From Arthrobacter sp. PAMC25284 (lineage in GTDB: Bacteria > Actinomycetota > Actinomycetes > Actinomycetales > Micrococcaceae): a stretch of 64,000 nucleotides of DNA. The stretch covers positions 3,658,001 to 3,722,000 of the forward strand of contig NZ_CP080382.1 of the NCBI RefSeq assembly GCF_019443425.1, read 5' to 3'. A model generated the notes under the pieces. That model was given only the letters and a program-made list of their open reading frames with translations, ran no database searches and was not told where the DNA came from. Positions 1-12,924 of this stretch are shown here, piece by piece. The position numbers and the translations under genes are program-made. Numbering within the stretch: the first letter of the stretch is position 1; the number at the start of each line of letters is the position of its first letter.

Positions 1-1
1 T

Positions 2-880
2 TTCCGCCGCCTCGGCGACGGCGAATCGCTGGAGGGCCGGTCCCTCGCGGAGGTGACGGCCGGGCTCCTGAAGGACCGGCGAATGGTCGACGAGACCCTG
101 CCGCTCGTCGTCACCGGCCGGATGCCGTGGCGCAGTGAAATCGAATCACGCGGAGTCAGCCTGTCGCTGCGGGCCATCCCGTTGCGCGATGAACAGCAGC
201 GGTTTGGGGCCCTGGTCCTGTGCCGCGACGTGTCGGAGCTGCGGCGCAGGGAACAGGAACTCGTCACGAAGGACGCGACGATCCGTGAGATCCATCACCG
301 GGTGAAGAATAATCTTCAGACCGTGGCGGCGCTGTTGCGGATGCAGTCCCGCCGGATGGTCAGCGATGAGGCCAAACAGGGGCTGGAACAGGCCATGCGG
401 CGGGTGGCCACCATCGCGCTGGTGCACGAGACCCTGTCCCAGGGCCTGGCCCAGAGCGTTGACTTCGATGAACTCATTGGCCGCCAGTTCAGGCTTTCTG
501 CCGAGGTGGCCTCCGGGTCGCAGCAGGTCAAGACCCAGCGGTCCGGATTGTTCGGTGAGCTCCCCAGCGACTTTGCCACGCCACTGGCCCTGGTGATCAA
601 CGAACTCGTGACCAACGCCGTTGAGCACGGGCTGGCGGGGCGCGCCGGAACCGTCCGGCTGCTCGCCGACCGTTCTGAAAACGACGACGCCGAGGAACTC
701 CTGACCGTCACCGTGGAAGACGACGGCATCGGCTTGCCCGAATCGCCGTATGCGGAGGGTCTGGGACTGCAGATTGTCCGGACCCTGGTAACAAGCGAAC
801 TGGGCGGAACCATCCGGTGGACGGCCAGGGAGGGCGGCGGTACCGCTGTCCAGATCGTCCTCAGCCTGGCAACCCGCTAA
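2..880 (+). CDS. pdtaS: PdtaS-like sensor histidine kinase (5' end outside window)
   Basis: The reading frame is open from the window edge, so the N-terminus (expected GAF domain) is missing. The visible 292 residues hold the end of a PAS-like domain, then a HisKA_2 dimerisation/phosphoacceptor segment with the IHHRVKNNLQT motif near visible residue 98, then a HATPase domain with NELVTNAVEHG (N box) and DDGIGLP (G1 box). This arrangement is typical of the actinobacterial PdtaS family, which phosphorylates the ANTAR antiterminator PdtaR. It is a soluble kinase with no membrane segment in the visible part. It converges on whiB1, and a strong hairpin lies between them. No pdtaR-like gene is seen here. 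Confidence 0.85.
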   Translation, partial: FRRLGDGESLEGRSLAEVTAGLLKDRRMVDETLPLVVTGRMPWRSEIESRGVSLSLRAIPLRDEQQRFGALVLCRDVSELRRREQELVTKDATIREIHHRVKNNLQTVAALLRMQSRRMVSDEAKQGLEQAMRRVATIALVHETLSQGLAQSVDFDELIGRQFRLSAEVASGSQQVKTQRSGLFGELPSDFATPLALVINELVTNAVEHGLAGRAGTVRLLADRSENDDAEELLTVTVEDDGIGLPESPYAEGLGLQIVRTLVTSELGGTIRWTAREGGGTAVQIVLSLATR

Positions 881-972
881 GCCAATCCGGATTGCCGGGC
901 CGTGCGGGAGATGGCTGCTGGTTGAGACCGGTATGCGGATCGTGCCTGGAGGCGGGCTTCCGGGAGCGTTAA

Positions 973-1015
973 ACGGGAAGGGCCGCAGACCAATTCGGTC
1001 TGCGGCCCTTCCCGT
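973..1015. terminator. Bidirectional terminator hairpin
   Basis: A perfect 19-bp inverted repeat (arms 973-991 and 997-1015, 5-nt loop) lies between the converging pdtaS-like and whiB1 genes. It has no clear T-tract, but its position and strength fit a shared terminator. Confidence 0.8.
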
Positions 1016-1077
1016 CGTTAGCTGCTATCGGATGGCCCGTTCTGCCCCACAGGTGGGTGGCGTTCCGCCGGCGAAGA

Positions 1078-1326
1078 TCAGGAGGCCCGGCGGGCCCGGG
1101 CCGCGCGGCGCTTCAGGGCACGGCGTTCATCTTCGCTCATTCCGCCCCAGACCCCGGCATCCTGGCCGGATTCCAGCGCCCACTGCAGGCAGGTGTCCAC
1201 CACGGGGCAGCGCCGGCAGACGCTCTTGGCTTCCTCAATCTGCAGAAGGGCGGGCCCGGTGTTCCCAACGGGGAAAAACAACTCCGGGTCCTTTTCGAGG
1301 CACGCTGCGCGGTTACGCCAATCCAT
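1078..1326 (-). CDS. whiB1: WhiB1-family iron-sulfur transcription regulator
   Basis: This 82-residue protein starts MDWRNRAACL and has the four WhiB cysteines at C9, C37, C40 and C46 (CRRCPVVDTC), followed by the GVWGG turn and a basic C-terminal tail. These features bind a [4Fe-4S] cluster and contact sigma factor and DNA. The short, insert-free form matches WhiB1, an essential NO-sensitive regulator in mycobacteria. The ATG at 1326 is preferred over an in-frame TTG at 1344 because a GGAG lies upstream of it and family members begin MDWR. A CRP-like palindrome sits upstream at 1368-1383. Confidence 0.93.
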   Translation of the reverse strand: MDWRNRAACLEKDPELFFPVGNTGPALLQIEEAKSVCRRCPVVDTCLQWALESGQDAGVWGGMSEDERRALKRRAARARRAS

Positions 1327-1367
1327 GCTGATCAGTTGCTCCAATTCTGGGAATGCGTTAAATGCCT

Positions 1368-1383
1368 TGTGAAATTATTCACT
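1368..1383. promoter_or_regulatory. CRP/Cmr-like operator upstream of whiB1
   Basis: TGTGA-AATTAT-TCACT matches the CRP consensus TGTGA-N6-TCACA at nine of ten positions. It lies 42-57 nt upstream of the whiB1 start codon. In Mycobacterium tuberculosis whiB1 is a known target of the CRP-family protein Rv3676. Its use here is inferred from sequence only. Confidence 0.55.
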
Positions 1384-1563
1384 AGAGGCTTCATAAGAAA
1401 AGGGCCCTGTAGGCCCCCTCGATCATCTCGAATAAGCGTGTCATGTTAACGCTGTGTAAACAAGGGGTAGGAGGCGTCGAAATGCCCTAAAATCGTGAGC
1501 GATGCATCACACAGGATGGCGAAGACCTCACAAGTAGACGACTATGTCCGGTAGGGTGCCAGT

Positions 1564-2076
1564 GTGTCAAGACCCCCTTTGAACCCGTCTGATTCCCCCG
1601 AAAATTCCAATGAAGACTCTGCCGCGTCGACCGGCGACGGGCAGGCCGGCCCGGGAAACGGCGGGGCTGGCGATCAGCCGGTACGGCCCGGCGGAATCGT
1701 CGTCATTGCGGCTATCGTGGCGCTTGAGGCCGCCGCGCTCCTGCTGGCGGCAGGCTGGTACGGCTGGCAGCTGGTGACCGGGGCGCCCGTGCTCTCCTTC
1801 TGGGGCGCTGTCTTCACCCTGGCCCTGCTGCTTGCGCTTTCCACCTGGCTGTTTGCCGTCGCCCGCTTTCTGCTCCGCGGCTACCGCTGGCCGAGGGCCG
1901 GGGCCCTCGTGGCCCAGCTTCTCGTCCTGACCATCGGGTTCCCGACGGCCACTGGAGGCTATGCCGCTGCCGGTGCGGCAATGCTGGTGCCGGCTGCCGC
2001 CGCGATTGTGCTCTTGTTCGACAAACGGGTCGTCGCCTACACCTCCCGCGTTGGCGACGCCCCGCCCGCATTGTAG
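1564..2076 (+). CDS. Small four-helix membrane protein, unknown function
   Basis: The predicted protein has 170 residues and a GTG start, with AGGG a few bases upstream. The first ~42 residues are hydrophilic and rich in S, D, G and P. About four hydrophobic segments follow (near residues 44-68, 76-100, 108-130 and 134-152). The layout resembles small actinobacterial integral membrane proteins found next to whiB1, but no motif gives a function. It is transcribed away from whiB1 and converges on the EssC-like gene. Confidence 0.75.
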   Translation: MSRPPLNPSDSPENSNEDSAASTGDGQAGPGNGGAGDQPVRPGGIVVIAAIVALEAAALLLAAGWYGWQLVTGAPVLSFWGAVFTLALLLALSTWLFAVARFLLRGYRWPRAGALVAQLLVLTIGFPTATGGYAAAGAAMLVPAAAAIVLLFDKRVVAYTSRVGDAPPAL

Positions 2077-2119
2077 ATACTGCGCAGCACCGCCCGCCTG
2101 CCTATGAGAGCAGGGGCGG

Positions 2120-5100
2120 CTAACCGGTCCGGAGCCCTTCCGGCCCGGCGAGCTGCACGGCTTTCGCGCGGCCCTCCGAAACGACGAGGGCCCGTCCCGG
2201 AGGCGGACTGGCTTCTTGTTCGAACCGGATTCCGAACAGGTCCCCGTCCATGAGGGTCCTCGGCCGGATCAGAATGCCCCGGCCCTGGCTGCGGGCGTTC
2301 AGGGCCAGAGGCACCCGTTGCTGGAGGGAGGCGGCATACCCGGCGGTGAAAATGACCGCCCAACCGAGGCTGTTCAGAGTGAGCAGCAGCGCATTGGTGT
2401 GTTCAGACTGCTGGTCCAGGTCATCAGCCAGCAGGATAGCGGTGCGGTCCAGTGTCCCGGCGAGCGCCATCGCATGCAGCTCTGACCAATAGTGTTCCGG
2501 GTCTGTGCCGTCCTTCGGCGGCCGCAAGAAGCCGACGGCCGGGTTCAGGTCCGGGAGAACCGCCAGGAACGTGCTCTTGCCGGCCCCGGCCCCGCCGAGG
2601 ACGGCGGAGACGCTGCCTGCCGGAACCGAAACCCGCGCCGGCATCAGCTCGTCTCCTCCCACCCCGACGCACAACAGCCGATGGGAGGATGGCCGTTGCG
2701 GCAGCGCTGACGAATCCGGCTGACCCCCGGAGCTCTCTTCCGGGGCAGTTCCGGGAGCCACCGGGTCCGGGTCCGCTGCTGCGGTGCTGCCCGGAGCCGG
2801 GGTGCCGTTGCGCTTCCTTAGCTCCGCCACCGTAACAAGCGCAGGCAGTGCCTCGATCCGGAACGGCCTGACGCGGACGGGCACGGCGGCCCAGTGCCCG
2901 GCGGCCGGGGCCACCGGTTCGAACAGCTGGCCCGCATGCCCGGTGGCCGCCGCGCTCTCCACAAACGCCCCGAAAACGGCTACCCGGCCCGGCACCGGTT
3001 CCAGCTCCGGCAACCGGGGCCAGGCGAGGCGGCCCTCGTCGGTTGAGCCCACGGGCAGGAACGCCCGGTTGGGGATGGCCGCAAAAAACCTCGACGTGAC
3101 AAGCTCGCGTTCTCCGGACATCACGACGGTGAGTCCGGCACGGGAACCGTCGCGGACTATGTCGAGGACAAGGTCTTCGGCCCAGGACAGTGGGCCGGAC
3201 CGGAACGCCGATACCCAGGATCCCCAGCCGCCAATGACCAGGACAAGGGGAGGAGCGTCTTGGGATTGCGGCCCCGCAACGCGCCGGGTCATTTCGCAGG
3301 CAAGGCGTTCGAGCACTCTCACCGCCCGGCGGAGCTCCGCCAGGCCGGCCACGGCGCCGGTACGCGGACAGGCTGCTGCCGCGCCGAAACGGCCCGCGGC
3401 ATCAAGAATGTACACGTGGAACTCCACCGGCCCGGACAGCAACTGCGCGACGGTCAGTGCCAGAGCCGCGTCGGCCGCCCCCGCCGCCCCGCCGACCAGC
3501 CCGAGGTGCCCGTGCCGCCGGGGACTCCAGCGCAGCCCGGCCACCCGCTGCTCTTCAGGAAGATCCACCCGCCCGAGGCGGACCGTGTCGGGCGGATCAT
3601 TCGGTTCATTCGGTTCAGGCGGTGCGTCGGGCGCGGCTGCCGGCCCGGCGAGGAGCGGCCATGTATCAGGTCCGGCCGGGTGCGGATACGGCAGCAGGGC
3701 GGGAAGCGGATCTGCCACGGGATGGTGGGGCGGGGCACCGCCGCGGGCTGTCCACAGCCGGACCGTTGCTTCTACCAGGGGCGTCGCGGCCTCGGCCGGG
3801 GTCCGCTCTGCGGGTTGCCCGCACACGCTGGCTCCGTGCCAGCTGTCGGTAACGGTCACGGCCGCGGCCCGCGGGCCTGTCAGGACCTCCCGGGCGGTGT
3901 CCACGCTGATCGCGGGGTCAGCCTCAGCCGCAGGGGCGGCCGCAGCGGCCATCGTCGCTGTCTGGAACTCCTCCGGAGCCTCGTTTCCACGGGTCAGGTA
4001 AGCGCGCCCGGGCCGGTCCCGCGGAATACCGGCAGCAAGCCGGGAATTCATCACATCGATCGACTCCGGGTCGGACTGGACCCGCAGGACGACGCAACTG
4101 GTGACGTTGGCGCGGATATCGGCGGTCACGGCCCCTTGCGGGCGCTGGGTGGCCATCACAAGGTGAACCCCCAGCGATCGTCCGATCGCCGCTATCCGCA
4201 TGAGTTCCGTGAGCGCAGCGGGTGCGTCCTCCACCAGCATCCGGAACTCATCAATCACAATGACGAGATGCGGCAGCGGCGGGCCGGGCAGCGCCAATGA
4301 CTCGTACGCCGCGAGGTCGGGCGCCTGTGCGGCCGCGAGCAGTTGTTCACGGCGCCTGACCTCAGCCCGAAGCGAAACCAGGGCCCGCCCGACGCCGTTT
4401 GCGTTCAGATCGGTGAGCATGCCAACGCAGTGCGGCAGCCCGGTCAACGGCCCGAGGCCGGAGCCGCCCTTAAAGTCGATAAAGAGGAGGTTGACGCGTT
4501 CCGGGGGATAGCCGGCCGCGAGGCCCGCTGCCAGGGTGCGCAGAAATTCGGACTTCCCGGATCCCGTTGTGCCCGCCACCAGGAGGTGCGGGCCGTCCGT
4601 CTGCAGGTCCAGGAGCACGGGGCCGCGGACGCCGGCGCCGACCGGGACAGAGAGCCCTGGTGTTTGGTGCGCCCAGCTCCAGCGCCGCGCAATGTGAGTC
4701 TCCTCAAGCGGCAGAACGTCGGCGAGCACACACACGTCGGGAACAGCGGACGGCTGCGCCTGTCGGGTGCTCTCTCTGGCGGCGAGGCCGCGGCAGCATT
4801 TGTCGAACACCGGACCGGGTACCACGTCGGGAATGAAGCGGACAGAGACGGGACCGGTGATCAGCCGGCCACAGCGCTCGCCGAGACGGATCGCAGTGCC
4901 GTCCCCGGGCCCGGGGACGGGGGCGCAATCGATCACCCTCCAGCCATGGCCGGCCGCCGCGGCACGAAGCACGGCGGCGGCATCGCATGGGCGCTGGAGC
5001 GGCGGGTCAGGCGCCGCGGGCAGCTGGGGGTCCGTCAACGGCCCGTCCGGTCGGCCGCCCCGGCCCGTGGAGCCCGACGGTGCGGTGCCGCCGGGGTCCA

Positions 5101-6404
5101 GGATGATCAGCAGGCCGTCGTCGAACCCCTCCCCGGGACCGGCTGCCAGCGACGCAGCCGTCTCTGCCGGCTCCGCCGACAGTGACACTCCCGGCAGGAA
5201 ACGTGCCGGGAACGGGAGCGTCTCAGCGCTGCCATGCACGAGGACGCGGGTGCGCCGGGCCAGCGGGTAGCCGGCGAGCTGGATGACGAGGGACCGGACC
5301 AGCCCCTGCACGGCCTGGTGGGGACCGCGGATCGTGACCAGCGCAGCCGACGGGTCCAAGACCAGCGGGACCAGGCCGAGGGCAGGCGGTACAAACCCGC
5401 TGCGAGGCGGTTCCAGCCGGAGATTCGCCGGCTGTTCTGCCAGCCCGAGTCGCAACCAAACGGGGCCGGACCGGCTGGCGGGCGGCTCCGGTGGGGGGTC
5501 CCCGGCTATTGCGTGGGCGGCCAGGTCCGCTGCGGACGGCGCGGACCTGCGTCGCCGTTGCCGGTCCTGCTGCGCGGCAGCGGCGACGGCCTCCCGGAGT
5601 TCGCGGCGCTGACGGCGGCCGGATACTGCCGGTGCCAGGATCGAGACCGCGGAGACGGCGGTAAAGGCCAGAAACATCCACATCCCGGTGAAGACGGCGA
5701 GTCCGACTCCGGCCAGCAGCGGCAGGGCCGCCGTCAGGATCAGGGCTGCCGGGCTGACGGGGGTGACTCCGTTACGGACCACTATCGGTTCGTCGACTGT
5801 GCCGCCGGCATCCCCCAGCCCGGTCTCCTCCGGTCCGTACCGGTCCGTACCGGTGCCGAAGCCCAGTGACATCGTTGAGTCCCCGCAACGGATCACCGAC
5901 GCGGTGGTCACCGAACACGACCGGACCCGCAGCCCGTCCACAAAGGTTCCATTCGCGCTGCCCAGGTCGGCCAGGGTCACGGACGACTCTGAAACATCCA
6001 GCCGCGCGTGCTCCCGGGAAAGCCCGGCATCCGGGATCACGATGTCCGTCCCGCTGCGTCCGATCCGGAACTGCCCGCGGTGCAGGGCGAAGATCGTGCC
6101 GGCGGCGGGGGCCGCCGTGCACCGCGAGCGCCAACGCCGCGGCGGCAGATGCGCCGGCCGCCGTCGGACGCGGAATCCCGGATAAACCGTCGACGAGGAT
6201 GGCCCCGTTGATCAAGGGACGTTCGCCGACCACCAGGGAAGTGAGGCGCAAACCCTGGATGAACAGTCCGCCCGTTCCGTAGCGCCGGGTGAGGGCCGCC
6301 TGCAAATGCCGTCCGGCCAGGCCCGGCGGCGCATCGATGGCGAGTTCGACCGGTTCGTGGGCCAGCCGCGAACCCGGGGCCGGGACCAGCGTGCAATGCA
6401 GCAT
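2120..6404 (-). CDS. EssC/EccC-like FHA-FtsK/SpoIIIE ATPase (single-base frameshift near N-terminus)
   Basis: With one extra base removed from the G5 run at 6107-6111 the gene encodes ~1427 residues, the size of Type VII secretion EssC proteins. The order is an N-terminal beta-rich region, an FHA domain (GRSGTDI, LSREHARL, SANGTFV), two membrane helices near residues 219-258, then three FtsK-type ATPase domains. Domain 1 has an intact Walker A (GTTGSGKS, ~609) and Walker B (VIVIDEF, ~713). Domain 2 is degenerate (GGAAGAAD). Domain 3 has GGAGAGKST (~1268). Such ATPases drive export of WXG100 substrates. No WXG100, EccB, EccD or mycosin gene lies in the window, so the substrate is unknown. Without the correction the protein would start inside the FHA domain at a GTG at 6040. 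Confidence 0.82.
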
Positions 6405-6497
6405 GTTCGGGGGAGTCCTCTCGCGCGGCGTCGTCTGTGTCCGAGCCTAGGGAGAGGCATCGCCTGGCCGCCCACGGAAAAGGGTCCATGTGGATAA

Positions 6498-9845
<3,348 letters not shown>

Positions 9846-10715
9846 ATGGCCGGTCAAGCCGACCAACTGAACACTCCCGGAAGCGGCCGCGGCCTCCTTG
9901 ATGTTTACGGCGACAGGTTCCTCCTGAAGCTGCTGGTCCGTAAAGAAATCAAGGTCCGTTACCGCGGCTCCGTACTGGGCCTGCTCTGGTCCTATGTGAA
10001 GCCGCTCGTACAGTTCCTGATCTACTACGTTGCCCTCGGTATTTTCCTGAACCTGCAGCGCGGTACACCCAATTACGCCATCTACCTCTTCGCGGGCATC
10101 GTCCTGGTGAATTTCTTCACCGAGTCGCTGTCGAACGCCACGCGCTCGATTGTCGATAACCGCGACCTCATCCGGAAGATTTACCTGCCGCGGGAGCTGT
10201 TCCCGGTCGCAACCGTGTGGGTTTCGGCGGCCCATTTCTTTCCGCAGCTCGTTGTCCTGGTCGGGGCCTGCCTGCTGGTGGGCTGGACCCCAACGGTCTT
10301 CCAGCTGCTGGCCATCATTCTGGTGTTCCTGATGGTGGCTGTCCTGGCGACAGGACTGGGCCTGCTGTTCGGGGCGATGAACGTCTACTTCCGCGACTCC
10401 GAAAACATCGTGGACATGATCGTCATGGTCGTCACGTGGGCCTCGCCGGTGCTCTACGTCTGGTCGATGGTGGAGCGGGTCATGGGTCCGTGGTTCTGGG
10501 TCTACCAGCTGAACCCGATGACGGTCGCCGTCGAAGTCTTCCACTGGTCCTTCTGGGAGCCGACGCTCAATACCGATCAGGCCGTGGCCCAGGCGATCCC
10601 GCCGGATCTCTTCGGGCTCTGGCTGCCGGTCGCCATGATCATCACGCTCGGCATTCTGTTCCTGGGACAGTTGACGTTCCGCCGCCTTGCCGTCCACTTT
10701 GCACAGGAGCTTTGA
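9846..10715 (+). CDS. wzm: ABC-2 type polysaccharide export permease (Wzm/RfbD)
   Basis: This 289-residue protein starts directly after the GlfT2 stop codon. It has the ABC-2 polysaccharide exporter signature: the amphipathic N-terminal segment (KEIKVRYRGSVLGLLWSYVKPLVQ split across the start of TM1), about six membrane helices, and a C-terminal YQLNPMTVAVEVFHW block. With the ATPase encoded next it should flip a lipid-linked galactan across the membrane, as proposed for mycobacterial Rv3783/Rv3781. The operon order glf-glfT2-wzm-wzt supports galactofuranan export. Confidence 0.92.
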   Translation: MAGQADQLNTPGSGRGLLDVYGDRFLLKLLVRKEIKVRYRGSVLGLLWSYVKPLVQFLIYYVALGIFLNLQRGTPNYAIYLFAGIVLVNFFTESLSNATRSIVDNRDLIRKIYLPRELFPVATVWVSAAHFFPQLVVLVGACLLVGWTPTVFQLLAIILVFLMVAVLATGLGLLFGAMNVYFRDSENIVDMIVMVVTWASPVLYVWSMVERVMGPWFWVYQLNPMTVAVEVFHWSFWEPTLNTDQAVAQAIPPDLFGLWLPVAMIITLGILFLGQLTFRRLAVHFAQEL

Positions 10716-10716
10716 G

Positions 10717-11469
10717 ATGACCCTGCAAGGCCAGGTGGCGATCAGCTGCACGGGTGTCCGGAAGCAGTTCGTCCTGCGGCACACCCGTTCCCTCAAGGAA
10801 GCCCTCGTCTGGCTCGTGAAGGGCCGCAAGGGCGATCTTTCCAAGAAGTTTCTGGCTCTGCAGGACGTTGACCTTGAGGTCAAACAGGGCGAGACCGTTG
10901 CGCTGCTTGGCCTCAACGGCTCGGGCAAGTCCACCCTGCTGAAGTTGATTTCGGGAGTCCTGCAGCCCGACGGCGGGAGCGTGCGCACCCGCGGGCGGGT
11001 GGCCGGGCTGATCGAAGTCGGCGCCGGCTTCCACCACGACCTCAGCGGCCGGGACAACGTGTACCTGAACGGCGCGATTCTCGGGATGACGGAGAAGCAG
11101 ATCGACGAGAAATTCGACTCTATCGTCGAGTTCTCGGAAATCGGTGAGTTCATTGATACCGAGGTCAAGTTCTATTCCTCGGGCATGTACCTGCGGCTGG
11201 CATTCTCCATCGCCGTGCACACTGATCCGGAAGTCTTCCTGATCGACGAGATCCTCGCCGTGGGCGACGAACCGTTCCAGCGGAAGTGCATCGCGAAGAT
11301 CAAAGAGCTCTCCGCGAAGGGCAAGACCCTGTTCGTCGTCAGCCACGACCTCGACCTGGTCGCCACGGTGTGTGAGCGCGGTGTCCTGCTCGAACACGGC
11401 AAGGTCATCATGGACGGGGAAGTGCATGATGTCGTCGGCGAGCTCCGCCGCCGCACCAGCACACACTGA
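10717..11469 (+). CDS. wzt: ABC polysaccharide export ATPase (Wzt/RfbE)
   Basis: This 250-residue ATPase starts one base after the permease stop. It has Walker A (GLNGSGKST), a signature variant typical of Wzt (YSSGMYLRLAFS), Walker B (VFLIDEIL) and the switch histidine (VVSHDLD). It lacks the C-terminal glycan-binding domain seen in O-antigen Wzt proteins, like the mycobacterial Rv3781 type. It should power export of the galactan made by the upstream enzymes. The start ATG at 10717 follows an AGGAG-like site inside the end of the permease gene. Confidence 0.92.
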   Translation: MTLQGQVAISCTGVRKQFVLRHTRSLKEALVWLVKGRKGDLSKKFLALQDVDLEVKQGETVALLGLNGSGKSTLLKLISGVLQPDGGSVRTRGRVAGLIEVGAGFHHDLSGRDNVYLNGAILGMTEKQIDEKFDSIVEFSEIGEFIDTEVKFYSSGMYLRLAFSIAVHTDPEVFLIDEILAVGDEPFQRKCIAKIKELSAKGKTLFVVSHDLDLVATVCERGVLLEHGKVIMDGEVHDVVGELRRRTSTH

Positions 11470-11508
11470 CAGCAGCTCTGCCGGGCGGGTCACTCGCGTG
11501 GCTCCGCC

Positions 11509-12315
11509 CTAGGCGTCATTCTGCGGCGCGCTCAAGGTCGCGAGGCTCTGCAGCTGAACGTTCGAGGCCTGCACCCTGCGCATATAGCGGCCGGGCGTCG
11601 ATCCCGACACGGTGCGGAACTCGGTGATCAGGTGCGCCTGGTCCGCGTACCCGAGTTCTGCCGCGATGGCTGCGATGCCCGTGGCCGGGGCTGAGAGGCG
11701 CCGGACGACTTCCTGGAGTCGGATGCGGCGGGCAACGTCGTTCGGTCCGATTCCAACTGTTGCACGCAGAGCTCGTTGCAGAATGCGCTCACTCACTCCC
11801 AACTCCGCCGCGACCGCGCCGCCCGGGCGCACCCGGGGCGCAGCGGTGAGCGCCTCCACCGCCGCGTTCGCGAGAACCTGGGCGCGACCTATCGGTCGGT
11901 CACGCAGCGCGTCCCGGATCAATTCGTCAGCGCGCCGGGAACGATCGGTCGTCGTGGGTGCGCCCGCGATGAGACTCAAAACTTCGTGAAGTCCCGCGTC
12001 CAGGTGTGGCGAGATTTCCTGCTCGTGCGCCAGCAGGGTCGGATCGAGATCCGACAGGACAGCGAGACCCGCGGGCCGCAAGCGGATCGCGAAGACCGAG
12101 CCGCGCCCCCGGATCACCCGGGACCAGGCTTGGGGCCGGACAGTCGTCGCAACGAAGGCAGCGGGAACGTCGCCTGCTTCGATGCTCAAAGTGATGGCGG
12201 GAAAGTCCACGATCTGCTGGTGTACCTCCTCACCCGGGGGTAGAGACCAACTCACCGACCAGTACGTCTCAATCGACGCGCCTGCGGTTCCGCCGACAAA
12301 CGCCGTCAAACCCAC
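11509..12315 (-). CDS. AraC-family transcriptional regulator, probably N-terminally truncated
   Basis: The C-terminal half is an AraC DNA-binding domain with two HTH motifs (AAELGVSERILQRALRATVG and IAAELGYADQAHLITEFRTVSG). The N-terminal half resembles the DUF6597 sensing domain and begins abruptly at a WSVSWSLPPGEE block that in relatives is preceded by ~20-30 residues. The first ~20 predicted residues are instead antisense to a DUF6157-like remnant. The gene has therefore probably lost its true 5' end at a rearrangement junction near 12255. It may still be made from a downstream start. Confidence 0.7.
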   Translation of the reverse strand: MGLTAFVGGTAGASIETYWSVSWSLPPGEEVHQQIVDFPAITLSIEAGDVPAAFVATTVRPQAWSRVIRGRGSVFAIRLRPAGLAVLSDLDPTLLAHEQEISPHLDAGLHEVLSLIAGAPTTTDRSRRADELIRDALRDRPIGRAQVLANAAVEALTAAPRVRPGGAVAAELGVSERILQRALRATVGIGPNDVARRIRLQEVVRRLSAPATGIAAIAAELGYADQAHLITEFRTVSGSTPGRYMRRVQASNVQLQSLATLSAPQNDA

Positions 12316-12508
12316 CGTGGCGGCACTCCAGTTCGATCTCCTTGCCGGGCATCCCTACGAGTTGACCTCCGACGAGATCCTGTTCGCCGTGCATGCGATC
12401 CGGGCCGAGATTCCCAAGGCTGCAATCGATGCCGAACGAGCGCGTTTCCCTGCGAAAGACCAGGCCTGCCTTCGTGCATCGCCCCTGGGATCGCTCCATC
12501 GGCTATGA
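12254..12508 (+). pseudogene. DUF6157 family remnant (truncated)
   Basis: The frame encodes PPTNAVKPTVAALQFDLL, then the HPYELTSDEILFAVHA block, then KDQACLRASPLG. These are core blocks of the DUF6157 family. The family's N-terminal part and the C-terminal segment after RASPL are absent, and the frame ends after about 12 unrelated residues. There is no start codon with a ribosome site for this piece. It is interpreted as a gene fragment between two other damaged genes. Confidence 0.55.
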
Positions 12509-12797
12509 CCGTTCAGCCGGCGACGGCCGCTTCCCCATCCCGTATTACATCGTTCCGTTCATCGGTGCCTTTCTGAGCACCCTCATCGTCGCCGTCTTCG
12601 CAGCCCTGATCGAACCGCATGGCATCCCAGGCTCAGCCGCCGTCGGGGCGGGCATCGGCCTCGCGATCGGAGCCGCAACCCTCACCAACGCACTGACTCC
12701 CCACACCCCCAAGCCGTACCTCTTTGCCGCGATCACCGCCGGCTACCACCTCGCAGGTTGTACCATCGTCGGCGCTGTGCTTGGCGCGTTCCCGTAG
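12393..12797 (+). pseudogene. DUF1761-like membrane protein remnant
   Basis: From about 12510 the frame encodes hydrophobic segments (IVPFIGAFLSTLIVAVFAALI; GAGIGLAIGAATLTNALTPH; AAITAGYHLAGCTIVGAVLG) that resemble the last three helices of DUF1761 proteins. The first helix of that family is missing. The upstream ~35 residues of the open frame are antisense or out-of-frame reading of the DUF6157 remnant. It is most likely a 5'-truncated gene fused to the previous remnant by deletion, and its expression is doubtful. Confidence 0.5.
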
Positions 12798-12924
12798 CGC
12801 CCGGGGACACCCCCAGGGACCGGCCGGCGCCCGAAAACCCAGATCACGCGCGGGACTTCCTGTCCCGAGGTGCCGGGTTACCGTGTGAGTAAGCGAGTGA
12901 ACTGGAGGAGGGCGCAAGCGGGGA

